Source: JAWLFY01 sp041685355 (GTDB taxonomy: Bacteria; Planctomycetota; Planctomycetia; Pirellulales; Pirellulaceae). From it: a stretch of DNA of 64,000 bases. Positions 9,895 to 18,803 of the stretch are shown one piece after another. The notes beneath the pieces were generated by a model, which worked only from the letters and a program-made list of their open reading frames with translations, had not been told where the DNA came from and did not search any database. The translations under genes were made by a program, and so were the position numbers. Location: assembly GCA_041685355.1 (NCBI GenBank), contig JAWLFY010000003.1, positions 1 through 64,000 on the forward strand. The letters run 5' to 3'. The number at the start of each line of letters is the position of its first letter. Positions within the stretch are counted from its first letter, which is position 1.

Positions 9895-10751
9895 TGGAAT
9901 CGCGACCCACGTTGGCGGTGTTCAAATTCGCCTCGTGCGACGGGTGCCAGCTGACGTTGTTGTCGTTAGAGGATGATCTGCTCGCATTGGCGTCGCGTCT
10001 GCACGTCGCCCATTTCCTGGAGGCGACCAGCCGGATCGAGCCGGGACCGTACGACATCGCGTTGGTCGAAGGTTCGGTCAGCACGCCGCGTGACATCGAG
10101 CGGATCCGGCAGATCCGCCGCGACTCGCGTTACTTGATCACGATCGGGGCCTGCGCGACCGCGGGCGGCATTCAGGCGCTGAGGAATTGGGCCGACTCGG
10201 AGGAATACCTGCGTGCCGTCTATGCCCGGCCCGAATATATCGAAACGTTGGCGACATCGACCGCCATCGCCGACCACGTGACGGTGGACTTTGAGCTCCG
10301 CGGGTGTCCGATCGACAAACGCCAATTGCTCGACGTGATCGGCTCGTTGCTGGCAGGGCGGCGGCCGCGGATTCCGAATCACGAGGTTTGCTTGGATTGC
10401 AAACGGAAGGGGACGGTTTGTGTCATGGTCGCCCACGGCACGCCATGCCTGGGGCCGGTCACACATTCGGGTTGCGACGCGTTGTGTCCGGCGCACGACC
10501 GTGGCTGTTACGGCTGTTTCGGCCCCAGCCGCCAACCCAACTTGGTCAGCCTCAGTGACCAACTGCGTCGGGACGGGATGCCGCCGCGCGAGATCGTCCA
10601 AGCGTTCCGTGGCATCAACGCCTACTCGCCGGAGTTTCGCGGCGAAGGGGATCGGCTCGAGGCCGAGTCGGACCGCTCGGATGAAGCCGACCGCTCGGGC
10701 GAAGCCGACCGCTCGGGCGAAGCTGGCCGCTCGGGCGAGGCCGACCGATGA
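9894..10751 (+). CDS. hydD: Group 3b [NiFe] hydrogenase small (delta) subunit
   Basis: Small subunit of the catalytic dimer, holding three iron-sulfur clusters. The proximal-cluster start KFASCDGCQLTLLSLE lies at about 12-27, followed by GACATAGGIQ, RGCPIDKRQ and the Cys-rich CLDCKRKGTVC, GTPCLGPVTHSGCDALC and GCYGCFGPS blocks. It has no twin-arginine leader, so it acts in the cytoplasm. The start is in a TAATG overlap with hydG. The extra C-terminal tail (about residues 255-285) consists of a charged repeat of the type ADRSGE encoded by 18-bp units. This tail is not part of the family core and is unexpected in a conserved enzyme. Confidence 0.88.
   Translation: MESRPTLAVFKFASCDGCQLTLLSLEDDLLALASRLHVAHFLEATSRIEPGPYDIALVEGSVSTPRDIERIRQIRRDSRYLITIGACATAGGIQALRNWADSEEYLRAVYARPEYIETLATSTAIADHVTVDFELRGCPIDKRQLLDVIGSLLAGRRPRIPNHEVCLDCKRKGTVCVMVAHGTPCLGPVTHSGCDALCPAHDRGCYGCFGPSRQPNLVSLSDQLRRDGMPPREIVQAFRGINAYSPEFRGEGDRLEAESDRSDEADRSGEADRSGEAGRSGEADR
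10671..10742. repeat. 18-bp tandem repeat in the hydD 3' end
   Basis: Four units of 18 bp (10671, 10689, 10707, 10725), consensus gaccgctcgggcgaagcc, with a partial fifth running into the stop codon. They encode the hydrophilic hexapeptide repeat DRSGEA at the C-terminus of the small subunit. Confidence 0.85.
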
Positions 10752-12115
10752 ACCGTGACGACCTGAACCGTGATGTCACGAACGCCGACGACAGCCACCG
10801 CGATGACGTGCAGGGCGGCGTCACGACCCGCTCGATCCGCGTTGAGAACTTGACGCGGGTCGAAGGCGAGGGTGGCTTGGACATCCGTTTGCGTTCCGGT
10901 GCCCTCGACGACGTGAAGTTGAACATTTTCGAGTCGCCACGATTCTTTGAAGCGATGCTTCGCGGCCGACCGCTCGAAGAGACGCCCGACATCACCGCGA
11001 GGATCTGTGGCATCTGTCCGGTGGCGTATCAGATGAGCAGCGTCCACGCTTTGGAGCGGGCGTTGGGGGTCGATGCGGGGGAGGAGATTCGGCGGCTGCG
11101 ACGGCTGCTGTACTGCGCCGAGTGGATCGAGAGTCACGCGTTGCACGTCCATCTGTTGCACGCGCCCGATTTTCTCGGCTACCCGGGTTCGCTCGAGATG
11201 TCGCGTGATTTGCCCGAGGAGGTGACGCGCGGGCTGCAGATACGCAAGGCCGGCAACGCCTTGTTGGAGTTGATCGGCGGCCGCGCCGTCCATCCGATCA
11301 ACGTCGCGGTCGGCGGTTTCTACAAGGCGCCGGGGCGTGAGACGCTCCGCCGGTTGGTTCCCGACCTGCAGGCGGGGTTGCGTCTGGCGATCGACGCGAC
11401 CCGTTGGGTCGCCGGTTTCGACTTTCCCGATTTCGAGCAAACTTACGACACGGTTTGCTTGGTGCACCCCGACGAGTACCCGATGTGCGAGGGGCGAATC
11501 GAGGCGAGTGACGGATTGAGCATCACCAGTGACGAATTCGAGTCGGTGTTCGTGGAACGACAGGTCGAACATTCGACGGCGATGCAATCGATCCGCAGCG
11601 ACACCGGGGCGACGTATTTGCTCGGGCCTTTGGCGAGGATCAACGGTTGCCGTGACCGGCTGATGCCGGCGGCCCGTCGGCTGGCTGACGAAATCGGCCT
11701 GCAGACGCCATGCCGCAACCCTTACCAGATGATCGTCGCCCGCAGTTTGGAGATCGTCCACGCGTACGAGGAGTCGCTGCAGATCATCGCGGGTTACCAC
11801 CAACCGAAGCCTTCGCGTGTCGAGTATCGGCCGCACGCTGCCGCCGGTTCGGCGGTGACCGAAGCCCCGCGGGGAATGTTGTACCATCGCTACCGGATCG
11901 ACGAGGGGGGCGCGATCGGCGAGGCGAATATCATCCCGCCGACGTCGCAAAACCAGAGCCAGATCGAACGGGACCTGCGGTCGTTCTTGCCCGGCATTCT
12001 CGAGATGGATGACGACGAGTTGGCGAAGCGATGCGAAAAACTGGTGCGTTGTTATGATCCGTGCATCAGTTGTTCGACCCATTTCCTCAAGGTGCGGATC
12101 GACCGCGGTGGCTAG
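10748..12115 (+). CDS. hydA: Group 3b [NiFe] hydrogenase large (alpha) subunit
   Basis: Catalytic subunit carrying the Ni-Fe(CN)2CO site for reversible H2 oxidation. The N-terminal motif RICGIC gives ligands Cys87 and Cys90; the C-terminal DPCISCSTH gives Cys439 and Cys442, with His445 as the expected cleavage point. A 10-residue extension (FLKVRIDRGG) after His445 should be removed by the protease encoded next. TRVEGEG near the N-terminus is also typical. The gene overlaps hydD by 4 bp (ATGA) and the protease gene by 8 bp. Group 3b is favoured by the hydBGDA order and the flavin subunit; a phylogeny would settle the subgroup. Confidence 0.9.
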   Translation: MNRDDLNRDVTNADDSHRDDVQGGVTTRSIRVENLTRVEGEGGLDIRLRSGALDDVKLNIFESPRFFEAMLRGRPLEETPDITARICGICPVAYQMSSVHALERALGVDAGEEIRRLRRLLYCAEWIESHALHVHLLHAPDFLGYPGSLEMSRDLPEEVTRGLQIRKAGNALLELIGGRAVHPINVAVGGFYKAPGRETLRRLVPDLQAGLRLAIDATRWVAGFDFPDFEQTYDTVCLVHPDEYPMCEGRIEASDGLSITSDEFESVFVERQVEHSTAMQSIRSDTGATYLLGPLARINGCRDRLMPAARRLADEIGLQTPCRNPYQMIVARSLEIVHAYEESLQIIAGYHQPKPSRVEYRPHAAAGSAVTEAPRGMLYHRYRIDEGGAIGEANIIPPTSQNQSQIERDLRSFLPGILEMDDDELAKRCEKLVRCYDPCISCSTHFLKVRIDRGG

Positions 12116-12722
12116 AGACACGACGGAAACGGCTGGCGAGGTTGCGACGCGGATCGTCGGGGTCGGGAGTCCGCACGGCGATGACCGTGTCGGATGGGCC
12201 GTCGCAAGCCGGTTCGCGGCGGTGCGGTTTCCTCGCGTGCAGGCCGTCACGATCGCTTCCCCGATCGGCCTGCTCGATCTTCTTGGGGAGGACCGCCTTC
12301 TCGGGGATGTCCGCGACCGGGCCGGAGCCGTCCGCGGAAAGGGTCACTCCGGCGGCAACCTTTGTGGGGAGACTGTTCGTGGCGGCAACGCTTGCGGGGC
12401 CGGTGACCGGTTGATCGTCTGTGACGCGTTTGCGGGGGAGGGACCGGTGGGGCGATTGCAACGTTGGGACTGGCCCGATTCGGCGATCGAGTCCGTGCGA
12501 TCGTTCGGTACCCATGACGTCTCGCTGGCGACGGCGTTGGAGTTAGCCGGGAATCTTGGCCTTTTGCCTTCGTCGGTGATCGTGTGGGGGATCGACGTCG
12601 GTCCGTCGCCACGGCTGGACCCTTTCGGTTCCGGGGTCGGGGAACCGTCGCGAGCGGCGGCCCTGGAGTCGGCCGTGGGGAGACTGGTCCGGCGGTTGGT
12701 GCAGGAGGTGAACGGTGCATGA
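12108..12722 (+). CDS. Hydrogenase maturation protease
   Basis: Endopeptidase of the HybD/HyaD/HycI family that trims the large-subunit C-terminus after nickel insertion. The opening IVGVGSPHGDDRVGW (residues 16-30) carries the metal-sensing Asp, and WGIDVGP near the C-terminus is also typical. The start is taken as the GTG at 12108, because a longer frame lies inside hydA. Between about residues 64 and 100 there is a Gly/Cys-rich insert (GKGHSGGNLCGE and RGGNACGAG) that looks like an internal duplication and is not usual in the family. The gene is coupled to hydA and hypA by 8-bp overlaps. Confidence 0.8.
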   Translation: MARDTTETAGEVATRIVGVGSPHGDDRVGWAVASRFAAVRFPRVQAVTIASPIGLLDLLGEDRLLGDVRDRAGAVRGKGHSGGNLCGETVRGGNACGAGDRLIVCDAFAGEGPVGRLQRWDWPDSAIESVRSFGTHDVSLATALELAGNLGLLPSSVIVWGIDVGPSPRLDPFGSGVGEPSRAAALESAVGRLVRRLVQEVNGA

Positions 12723-13179
12723 ATTCTCGCTGACCCGATCGCTGTGTGCGCAGGTTGCCGAGATCGTTCGGGCCGATGGGGGTGGCACCGTTCGCGAAAT
12801 TCGTGTCCGTTGCGGCCCGTTGTCCGGCGTCGAACCGTTGTTGATGCGGGAAGCGTTCGCAATTTTGCGCCGGGAAGGGCCGATGGCCGAGGCGGAGTTG
12901 CGTATCATCGAAGAAGGGCTGTCGGCCCGTTGCGACGGATGTGGGCGGACGTTCGAGCCCGAGAATTTTTGTTTCGTTTGCCCGCATTGCGGCTCGCCGA
13001 AAACGACGGCGGTCTCGGGGGACGCGGTGGTGATCGAGAGCGTTGTCGTCGATTCGGCGGAAGCGGACGACCCTTCGGAAGCGGTCGATCTTTTTGGAGA
13101 TCCCGGGGACATCGAGACCGCGGGGATACAGCACACAGGAGGGGGACGTCGTGAATCGCGTGATGACGATCGAGCGTGA
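12715..13179 (+). CDS. hypA: Hydrogenase nickel incorporation protein HypA
   Basis: Nickel metallochaperone that works with HypB. It begins MHEFSL, whose His2 is the nickel ligand. The zinc site is CDGCGRTF...CFVCPHCGS (two CxxC pairs, about 73-94). The start is a GTG at 12715, required to give the MHE N-terminus and preceded by AGGAGG six bases upstream. The usual length is about 115 residues; here there are 154, the extra being an acidic C-terminal tail without known domain that overlaps the hypB start region. The overlap with the protease gene is 8 bp. Confidence 0.88.
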   Translation: MHEFSLTRSLCAQVAEIVRADGGGTVREIRVRCGPLSGVEPLLMREAFAILRREGPMAEAELRIIEEGLSARCDGCGRTFEPENFCFVCPHCGSPKTTAVSGDAVVIESVVVDSAEADDPSEAVDLFGDPGDIETAGIQHTGGGRRESRDDDRA

Positions 13180-13813
13180 GTTGTCGGCCGAGACTCGGTA
13201 CCGGGCCGAGGAGTTTCGACGAATGATGGCCGGGAAAGGGACCTTGGTGGTGAACCTGCTGTCGTCGCCGGGATCGGGCAAGACGACGCTGTTGGCGGAG
13301 ACGGCGAAGCACTGGGGAGACCGGTTTCGCTGCGGCGTGCTGGTCGGCGACATCGCGACGGACCGGGACGCTCAGCGTTTATCTCCTTTCGTGCCGGTGA
13401 TCCAGCTGACAACCGGTGGTGCGTGCCACCTGAGCTTGTCGTTGGTGCAGCGTGGTTGGCAGCAGTGGGAGGAGCGGTGTCTCGATTTCCTGTTCATCGA
13501 GAACGTCGGCAACTTGGTCTGCCCGTCGTCGCACGATTTGGGTGAGCACATCCGCGTCGTGTTGTTGGCGACGACCGAAGGGGATGACAAGCCGGGCAAG
13601 TATCCGAAGGCGTTCCGGACGAGCGACTGTCTCGTGGTCACGAAAACCGATCTGCTGCCTTACCTGCCGTTCGACCCTGTCACGGCGAGCGCCGACGCGC
13701 GGCGGGTACGTCCTGACATTGAGGTGATCTCCCTGTCGGCGGTCAATGATGACGGTGTCCCGCGGTGGTGCGAGTATCTCGAACAACAGCGCCAGCGTTC
13801 GGTCACGATCTAG
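13151..13813 (+). CDS. hypB: Hydrogenase nickel incorporation GTPase HypB
   Basis: SIMIBI-class GTPase that drives nickel delivery to the hydrogenase. The P-loop SSPGSGKTTLL is at about residues 38-48, IENVGNLVCP at about 117-126, and TKTDLLP (G4 motif) near 163. It lacks both the N-terminal high-affinity Cys nickel motif and a His-rich stretch, so it depends on HypA or SlyD-type partners for nickel storage. The GTG at 13151 has AGGAGG about eight bases upstream, and starts 29 bp inside hypA. A GTG at 13160 and an ATG at 13163 are alternatives. Confidence 0.88.
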   Translation: MNRVMTIERELSAETRYRAEEFRRMMAGKGTLVVNLLSSPGSGKTTLLAETAKHWGDRFRCGVLVGDIATDRDAQRLSPFVPVIQLTTGGACHLSLSLVQRGWQQWEERCLDFLFIENVGNLVCPSSHDLGEHIRVVLLATTEGDDKPGKYPKAFRTSDCLVVTKTDLLPYLPFDPVTASADARRVRPDIEVISLSAVNDDGVPRWCEYLEQQRQRSVTI

Positions 13814-13815
13814 CC

Positions 13816-16266
13816 ATGCCGATCGGTTCGACTGAATCGGCGCCGCGGGCCGAGCGACTCGTTTTGCACGGCCGTGTTCAGGGGTACGGCGTGCGTCCCG
13901 CGATCGCCCGGTTGGCGGAGAATTTGGCGTTGGCCGGTTCGGTTTACAACACGGTGGAGGGGGTGCGGATCGAGATCGAAGGGGCCGGGGCGGCGGTGCG
14001 GACGTTCGGCGATCGGTTGATCGGGGTTCTGCCGCCCGGTGTGCTGGTGGACAAGCTGGAGCGGTCGGGCGTGGCACCGACCGGCCGATCCGGGTTCCAC
14101 ATCGCGGACAGCCATCTCGCCGGTCCGATGGCGGCGTTCGTCCCGACGGACCGGGCGACGTGTTCTCGGTGCCTGGTCGAGGTTCATGATCGCCGCGACC
14201 GGCGTTTTCGCTACCCCTTCACCACTTGCACCGCGTGTGGCCCACGCTATTCGATGATTGAGGCGATGCCGTACGATCGTCAGCGGACGTCGATGATCGC
14301 TTTCGAGCAGTGTGATGATTGCCGTCGGGAACATGATGATCTGCACGACCGACGGCTGCACTCCCAGACGAACGCCTGTGCGTCGTGTGGCCCACGCCTT
14401 TGGTCGGTTGGCAGCGGCGTGCAGCCCGAATCGCGTGATGATGAGGCGATCGACCGGGCGGTGGAAACGCTGCGCCAAGGCTCGGTCGTCGGGCTGAAGG
14501 GGGTCGGCGGTTACCAGTGGTTGGTCGACGCCGCGAATCCGGAGGCGGTACGGAGGTTGCGTGGCATCAAGGGACGTCGGAGCAAGCCGTTGGCGGTGAT
14601 GGTCGTCGATCTCGAGACGGCGGTATCGCTTACCTCTGGCGGTCAATCGTCGGTTGCCAGCGACGAACGGATGGCCGAACGGATGGCCGAACGGGCGGCG
14701 GAAACCGAGGCGGCGGAACGGCAATGGTTACGATCCTGGGCCAACCCGATCGTCATCCTTCGTCGGCGGGAGGACCTCGATTGGGCCGAAGCGGTTGGTG
14801 GGGCGTTGGAGTCGATCGGGGTGATGCTGCCGTCGACACCGCTACACCATTTCTTGGCACGCCGTTTCGCCGGTCCGCTCGTTGTCACCAGCGGCAACCT
14901 GGAGGGGGCCCCGATCGAGTTCGAGTCGCCGGGCGATACGGACGCGGGGCAACCCGAGTTCGGCGGTGACACGCCGGTGACGGAGCGAGGACCAGACCTC
15001 TGGCTGGAGCACGATCGCCGAATCGTCCGTCCGATCGATGACAGCGTGGTCCGCGTGGTTGCCGGCCGTGCGGTCGGAATCCGCCTGGGGCGCGGTTTGG
15101 CGCCGCTGACGCTGGAGATCCCGAAGGAAATGCTTGAGGCAGCCGAAGGGGACGGGCCGCTGTTGGCCGTCGGCGGTCACCAGAAGGTCGCGTTGGCCGC
15201 GTACACCGGCGCTCAGGCCGTTCTCGGGCCGCACCTCGGCGATCTGGAAACGTTGGCCGCACGCGATCGTTTTGCGCAGCAAGTCGATGCGTTCTGCGAC
15301 CTTTATCAGATGCGTCCCCGCACGGTGATCCATGACCGGCATCCCGATTATTTTTCGACCCGTTGGGCGGGTGAACGGGGGCTGCCGACGCTCGCGGTCC
15401 AGCATCACCATGCGCATGTCGTTTCCATGATGATCGAGCATCGGTGGCTTGATCGCGAGGTATTGGGGGTAGCTTGGGACGGAACGGGCTACGGGGACGA
15501 CGGCACGGTATGGGGCGGTGAATTTCTGATGGCCGACGCGCGGGGGTACCGCCGCGTGGCGCATCTGATGCCGTTTCCGTTGGTCGGCGGTGACTCGGCC
15601 GTGCGCGAGCCTTGGCGGGTGGCGGTGTCGCTGATTCATCAAACGCTTGGGCCCGCAGCGGCGAGCCGGCTCCGGTTCGATGGCATCGACCGAAGGTTGG
15701 TCGAGCAATTGGTGACGATACTCAGCCGGTCCGGCGACCGTCACGACGGGTCGGTACTCGAAACGACCAGCGTTGGCCGCTTGTGTGACGGTGTCGCGGC
15801 GATTGTGCTGGGAATCGCGAAGAACGGCCATGACGGTCAAGCCGCGACGCTGTTGGAGTCGGCCTGCGACAGCGAAGCCGACGTCGGGTACGACATCCCG
15901 CTGGCCGATGACTTCCCGCCGGCTGACGGGCGGGCGACCCAATTGGACTGGCGGCCCATGATCGTGGCGATCCTCGACGATCTCGCGTCGGGAATCCGCC
16001 CGGGGATGATTGCGTCTCGTTTCCACCGTGGGTTGGCGAGGGCGATTCATGAGATCAGTCGTCGCTTCGCGGATTTCCCGTTGGTGCTCGCCGGTGGTTG
16101 TTTCCAGAACCGGGTGCTCGTCGAAGCGGTGGTTTCGGGTGACACCGGGGCGCGACGTCCGCTGGGGATTCCCGGTATGATTCCACCTGGGGACGGCGGT
16201 TTGTCGGCGGGCCAACTCGCCGTCGCGATCGCGCGGCGGGGCGATTCGGCGTTTTGGGGAGGATAG
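13816..16266 (+). CDS. hypF: Carbamoyltransferase HypF
   Basis: Converts carbamoyl phosphate and ATP into the carbamoyl group that HypE turns into the cyanide ligands of the active site. Domains in order: an acylphosphatase-like one (GRVQGYGVRPAIARL, about 19-33), two zinc-finger motifs with CSRC/CTACGP and CDDC/CASCGP (about 115-195), a YrdC-like domain (LKGVGGYQWLVDAAN, about 225), and a Kae1-like domain with VQHHHAHV near 530, WDGTGYGDDG near 552 and GGCFQN near 761. Length 816 is slightly above the usual 750. A 12-bp repeat (14665-14700) adds MAERMAERAAE inside the YrdC region. ATG at 13816 follows the hypB stop by 2 bp. Confidence 0.9.
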   Translation: MPIGSTESAPRAERLVLHGRVQGYGVRPAIARLAENLALAGSVYNTVEGVRIEIEGAGAAVRTFGDRLIGVLPPGVLVDKLERSGVAPTGRSGFHIADSHLAGPMAAFVPTDRATCSRCLVEVHDRRDRRFRYPFTTCTACGPRYSMIEAMPYDRQRTSMIAFEQCDDCRREHDDLHDRRLHSQTNACASCGPRLWSVGSGVQPESRDDEAIDRAVETLRQGSVVGLKGVGGYQWLVDAANPEAVRRLRGIKGRRSKPLAVMVVDLETAVSLTSGGQSSVASDERMAERMAERAAETEAAERQWLRSWANPIVILRRREDLDWAEAVGGALESIGVMLPSTPLHHFLARRFAGPLVVTSGNLEGAPIEFESPGDTDAGQPEFGGDTPVTERGPDLWLEHDRRIVRPIDDSVVRVVAGRAVGIRLGRGLAPLTLEIPKEMLEAAEGDGPLLAVGGHQKVALAAYTGAQAVLGPHLGDLETLAARDRFAQQVDAFCDLYQMRPRTVIHDRHPDYFSTRWAGERGLPTLAVQHHHAHVVSMMIEHRWLDREVLGVAWDGTGYGDDGTVWGGEFLMADARGYRRVAHLMPFPLVGGDSAVREPWRVAVSLIHQTLGPAAASRLRFDGIDRRLVEQLVTILSRSGDRHDGSVLETTSVGRLCDGVAAIVLGIAKNGHDGQAATLLESACDSEADVGYDIPLADDFPPADGRATQLDWRPMIVAILDDLASGIRPGMIASRFHRGLARAIHEISRRFADFPLVLAGGCFQNRVLVEAVVSGDTGARRPLGIPGMIPPGDGGLSAGQLAVAIARRGDSAFWGG
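14665..14700. repeat. 12-bp tandem repeat inside hypF
   Basis: Three 12-bp units (gaacggatggcc twice, then gaacgggcggcg) encode a short ERMAERMAERAA helix-like insert in the YrdC-like domain. The frame is kept. Confidence 0.7.
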
Positions 16267-16270
16267 GAAG

Positions 16271-16588
16271 ATGTGCTTGGCCGTTCCGGGACGTGTGGTT
16301 CGTTGGATCGAGGTTGACCCGATTTCGGCGATCGCCGAGGTCGAGTTCGGTGCGGTGCATCGAATTTGCCACATGGCCTGTGTCCCCGACGCCGTCCCGG
16401 GAGACTTCGTGATCGTTCATGCCGGCGTCGCGATCTCGATCCTCGATACCGACCAGGCGGACCGACTGTTGACCGATTTGGCGAGCGCGTTGCCTTCTCA
16501 GATGGATGCTTCTCCGGCGATCATCCCGGAACGTCAAACGGGCGAACATCGAATCGATCGTGACACGGAGTCGCCGCGGGGCGGCTGA
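16271..16588 (+). CDS. hypC: Hydrogenase assembly chaperone HypC
   Basis: Small chaperone that binds HypD and the large subunit while the Fe(CN)2CO unit is built. It begins MCLAVPGRV with the essential Cys2, and HICHMA-type residues (HRICHMACVPD, about 36-46) follow. The usual length is about 75-90; this one is 105 because of a hydrophilic C-terminal tail. GGAGGATAGGAAG lies immediately before the ATG, four bases after the hypF stop. Confidence 0.9.
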   Translation: MCLAVPGRVVRWIEVDPISAIAEVEFGAVHRICHMACVPDAVPGDFVIVHAGVAISILDTDQADRLLTDLASALPSQMDASPAIIPERQTGEHRIDRDTESPRGG

Positions 16589-16603
16589 TCTTGGGGGGAC
16601 GCG

Positions 16604-17749
16604 ATGCAATACTTGAATGACTTTCGCGACCCGAAACTCGCTCGCGGGCTAGTCGAGCGGATCCGTTGTCGGGCCACGCGCCGCTGGACGTTGATGGAGG
16701 TTTGCGGGGGCCAGACGCACTCGTTGCTCCGCCACGGGATCGATTCGGAATTGGCCGACGTGGTCGAGATGATCCACGGCCCCGGTTGCCCGGTTTGCGT
16801 CACGCCGAGCCGATCGATCGACTTGGCGATCGCGTTGAGCCGTTCGCCGGGTGTGCTGTTGACCAGTTTCGGCGACATGTTGCGGGTGCCCGGAAGTGAC
16901 GGATCGCTACTGGATAGCCGCGCCGCCGGAGGGGAAGTCGTCGGCGTCTACAGCCCTCTGGAATCGCTCCGGCTGGCCAAGGAAGATCCGTCTCGACAAG
17001 TCGTCTTCTTCGCCGTCGGGTTCGAGACGACGGCGCCGGCGACGGCGGTCGCGATCCGACAGGCCGCACGGGACGGCGTGCACAATTTCAGTTTGCTGGT
17101 CTCGCACGTCACCGTCTTGCCGGCGATGCGGAAGTTGGCCGAAGAGGCGGATCGGCGACTCGACGGTTTCCTCGCCGCCGGGCACGTCTGCGCCGTGACC
17201 GGGTTCGAACGATATCAAGCTTTGGTTGACGACTACCGGACGCCAATCGTCGTCACCGGGTTCGAGCCGGTCGACCTGCTCGTCGGGATCGATCGTTGTG
17301 TCGAGTTGCTCGAGGCGGGCCGGGCCGAATTGTCCAACGCTTACGGCCGCACAGTGCAAAGCGGCGGCAATCCCGAAGCGCAACGGATCGTCGAAGAGGT
17401 CTACCAAGTCGTTGATGCCCCGTGGCGAGGTTTCGGCCCGATCGCCGGAGGCGGACTCCGGCTCCGCGACGCGTACCGGGACTTCGATGCCGAGTTCCGC
17501 TTTGCCGAGCAACTCGACGGGTCGCGAGCCGTGGTCGGCGAATCGTCGGTGTGCCGCAGCGGCGACGTGCTGGCGGGCCGGATCAAGCCGACGCAGTGCG
17601 AGGCGTTCGGTACCCGTTGCCGGCCCGAATCGCCGTTGGGGGCGCCGATGGTCAGCTCCGAAGGGGCGTGTGCGGCCTATTACCGCTATGCCAACCACTC
17701 GAGAACGGTCGTGACGACGATCGAAAAGCCGGAGCCTCGCCCGTCATGA
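16604..17749 (+). CDS. hypD: Hydrogenase formation protein HypD
   Basis: Iron-sulfur scaffold on which the Fe(CN)2CO centre is assembled with HypC and HypE. Signature motifs are all present: MEVCGGQTHSLLRHGID (about 30-46), HGPGCPVCVTP (about 59-69), TSFGDMLRVPGS (about 87-98), GFETTAPATA near 145, and the C-terminal CRPESPLGAPMVSSEGACAAYYRY region with the [4Fe-4S] Cys ligands. Length 381 is normal. The stop overlaps the hypE ATG (ATGA). Confidence 0.92.
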   Translation: MQYLNDFRDPKLARGLVERIRCRATRRWTLMEVCGGQTHSLLRHGIDSELADVVEMIHGPGCPVCVTPSRSIDLAIALSRSPGVLLTSFGDMLRVPGSDGSLLDSRAAGGEVVGVYSPLESLRLAKEDPSRQVVFFAVGFETTAPATAVAIRQAARDGVHNFSLLVSHVTVLPAMRKLAEEADRRLDGFLAAGHVCAVTGFERYQALVDDYRTPIVVTGFEPVDLLVGIDRCVELLEAGRAELSNAYGRTVQSGGNPEAQRIVEEVYQVVDAPWRGFGPIAGGGLRLRDAYRDFDAEFRFAEQLDGSRAVVGESSVCRSGDVLAGRIKPTQCEAFGTRCRPESPLGAPMVSSEGACAAYYRYANHSRTVVTTIEKPEPRPS

Positions 17750-18795
17750 ATTCCGACGCCTATCCGGCTTGTCCCGTCCCCGGCTCGAGCGATGGCTCAC
17801 GAATCACGCTGGCGCACGGCGAAGGCGGTCGGCTGATGCGCTCGATGCTGCGAGACGGCATTTTGCCGATCTTCGGAATCGATGCCGGGCGAGCCGGTGA
17901 CGCGACGGCGGTACCGATCCAAGGCGGCCGCATCGCCTTCGCCACGGACGGTTACGTCGTTTCACCCCTGTTCTTTCCCGGTGGCGACATCGGCAAGCTG
18001 GCCGTCTTCGGTACGGTCAATGACCTGGCCGTTTCCGGTGCGACGCCCCGCTGGCTAAGTCTCGGGTTGGTCATCGAGGAAGGACTGCCGTGGGAAACGT
18101 TGGAGGCGGTGCTGCGGAGTGCCGCGGCGAGTGCGGATGAGGCGGGCGTTCGCATCGTTACCGGAGACACGAAGGTGGTCCCACGGGGCACCGTCGACGC
18201 GTTGTTCATCACCACCTCGGGGATCGGCGAGCCGGTCGAACCGGAACCGGTCGGGCCGACCGGGCTGCGTCCCGGGGATGAGTTGTTGGTCACGAACAGC
18301 ATCGCGCGACACGGCATCGCGGTGATGGCTGCCCGTGACGGATTGGCGATCGAACCTCGGCCGAGCAGCGATTGTGCCTCGCTGGTCCCGGCGATCGAAG
18401 CCCTTCGCGGCGCAGGCTTGCCCCCTCGGGCGATGCGCGACGCGACCCGCGGCGGGGTTGCCGCGGTGTTGCACGAGTGGGCGGCGGAAAGTCGACTGAC
18501 GATGTCGATCGATGAGACACTCGTCCCGGTCGACCCGACGGTCGCCGCGGTTTGTGAGCTGTTGGGCCTCGACCCTCTCCATGTCGCCAACGAAGGGACG
18601 ATGGTCGTCGCGGTGTCGGCGGGGGATGTTGAGCCGGCGTTGGCGGCGCTGAGGACGACCGACGTCGCGCGAGGGGCCACAAGGATCGGTCGTGTGATCG
18701 GCCGACAGTCCGCCCCCGTGATCGTGACCCGCGGTCTGGGGCGACCGTTGCCGCTGGACGAACCTCTGGGCGCGCCGATGCCCAGGATCTGTTAG
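17746..18795 (+). CDS. hypE: Carbamoyl dehydratase HypE
   Basis: PurM-like ATPase that dehydrates the thiocarbamoyl group on its C-terminal Cys to thiocyanate and passes cyanide to HypD/HypC. The N-terminal LAHGEGGRLMRSML (about 23-36) and FATDGYVVSPLFFPGGDIGKLAV (landmarks FATDGYVVSP and GGDIGKLAV, about 66-88) are typical. The C-terminus ends exactly in PRIC, the required motif. The start is the ATG at 17746 overlapping hypD; the longer frame is a shadow. Last gene of the hydrogenase operon, 8 bp from the convergent FNR-like stop. Confidence 0.92.
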   Translation: MNSDAYPACPVPGSSDGSRITLAHGEGGRLMRSMLRDGILPIFGIDAGRAGDATAVPIQGGRIAFATDGYVVSPLFFPGGDIGKLAVFGTVNDLAVSGATPRWLSLGLVIEEGLPWETLEAVLRSAAASADEAGVRIVTGDTKVVPRGTVDALFITTSGIGEPVEPEPVGPTGLRPGDELLVTNSIARHGIAVMAARDGLAIEPRPSSDCASLVPAIEALRGAGLPPRAMRDATRGGVAAVLHEWAAESRLTMSIDETLVPVDPTVAAVCELLGLDPLHVANEGTMVVAVSAGDVEPALAALRTTDVARGATRIGRVIGRQSAPVIVTRGLGRPLPLDEPLGAPMPRIC

Positions 18796-18803
18796 CCGAC
18801 CCG

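Noticed and set aside
10622..12250. 542-codon minus-strand frame opposite hydA
   Set aside because: Runs antisense to a gene with all catalytic motifs; its Arg/Pro-rich product has no family features. Long antisense frames are common in GC-rich DNA.
14842..16374. 510-codon minus-strand frame opposite hypF
   Set aside because: Antisense shadow with no recognisable domain; hypF on the other strand shows all its motifs.
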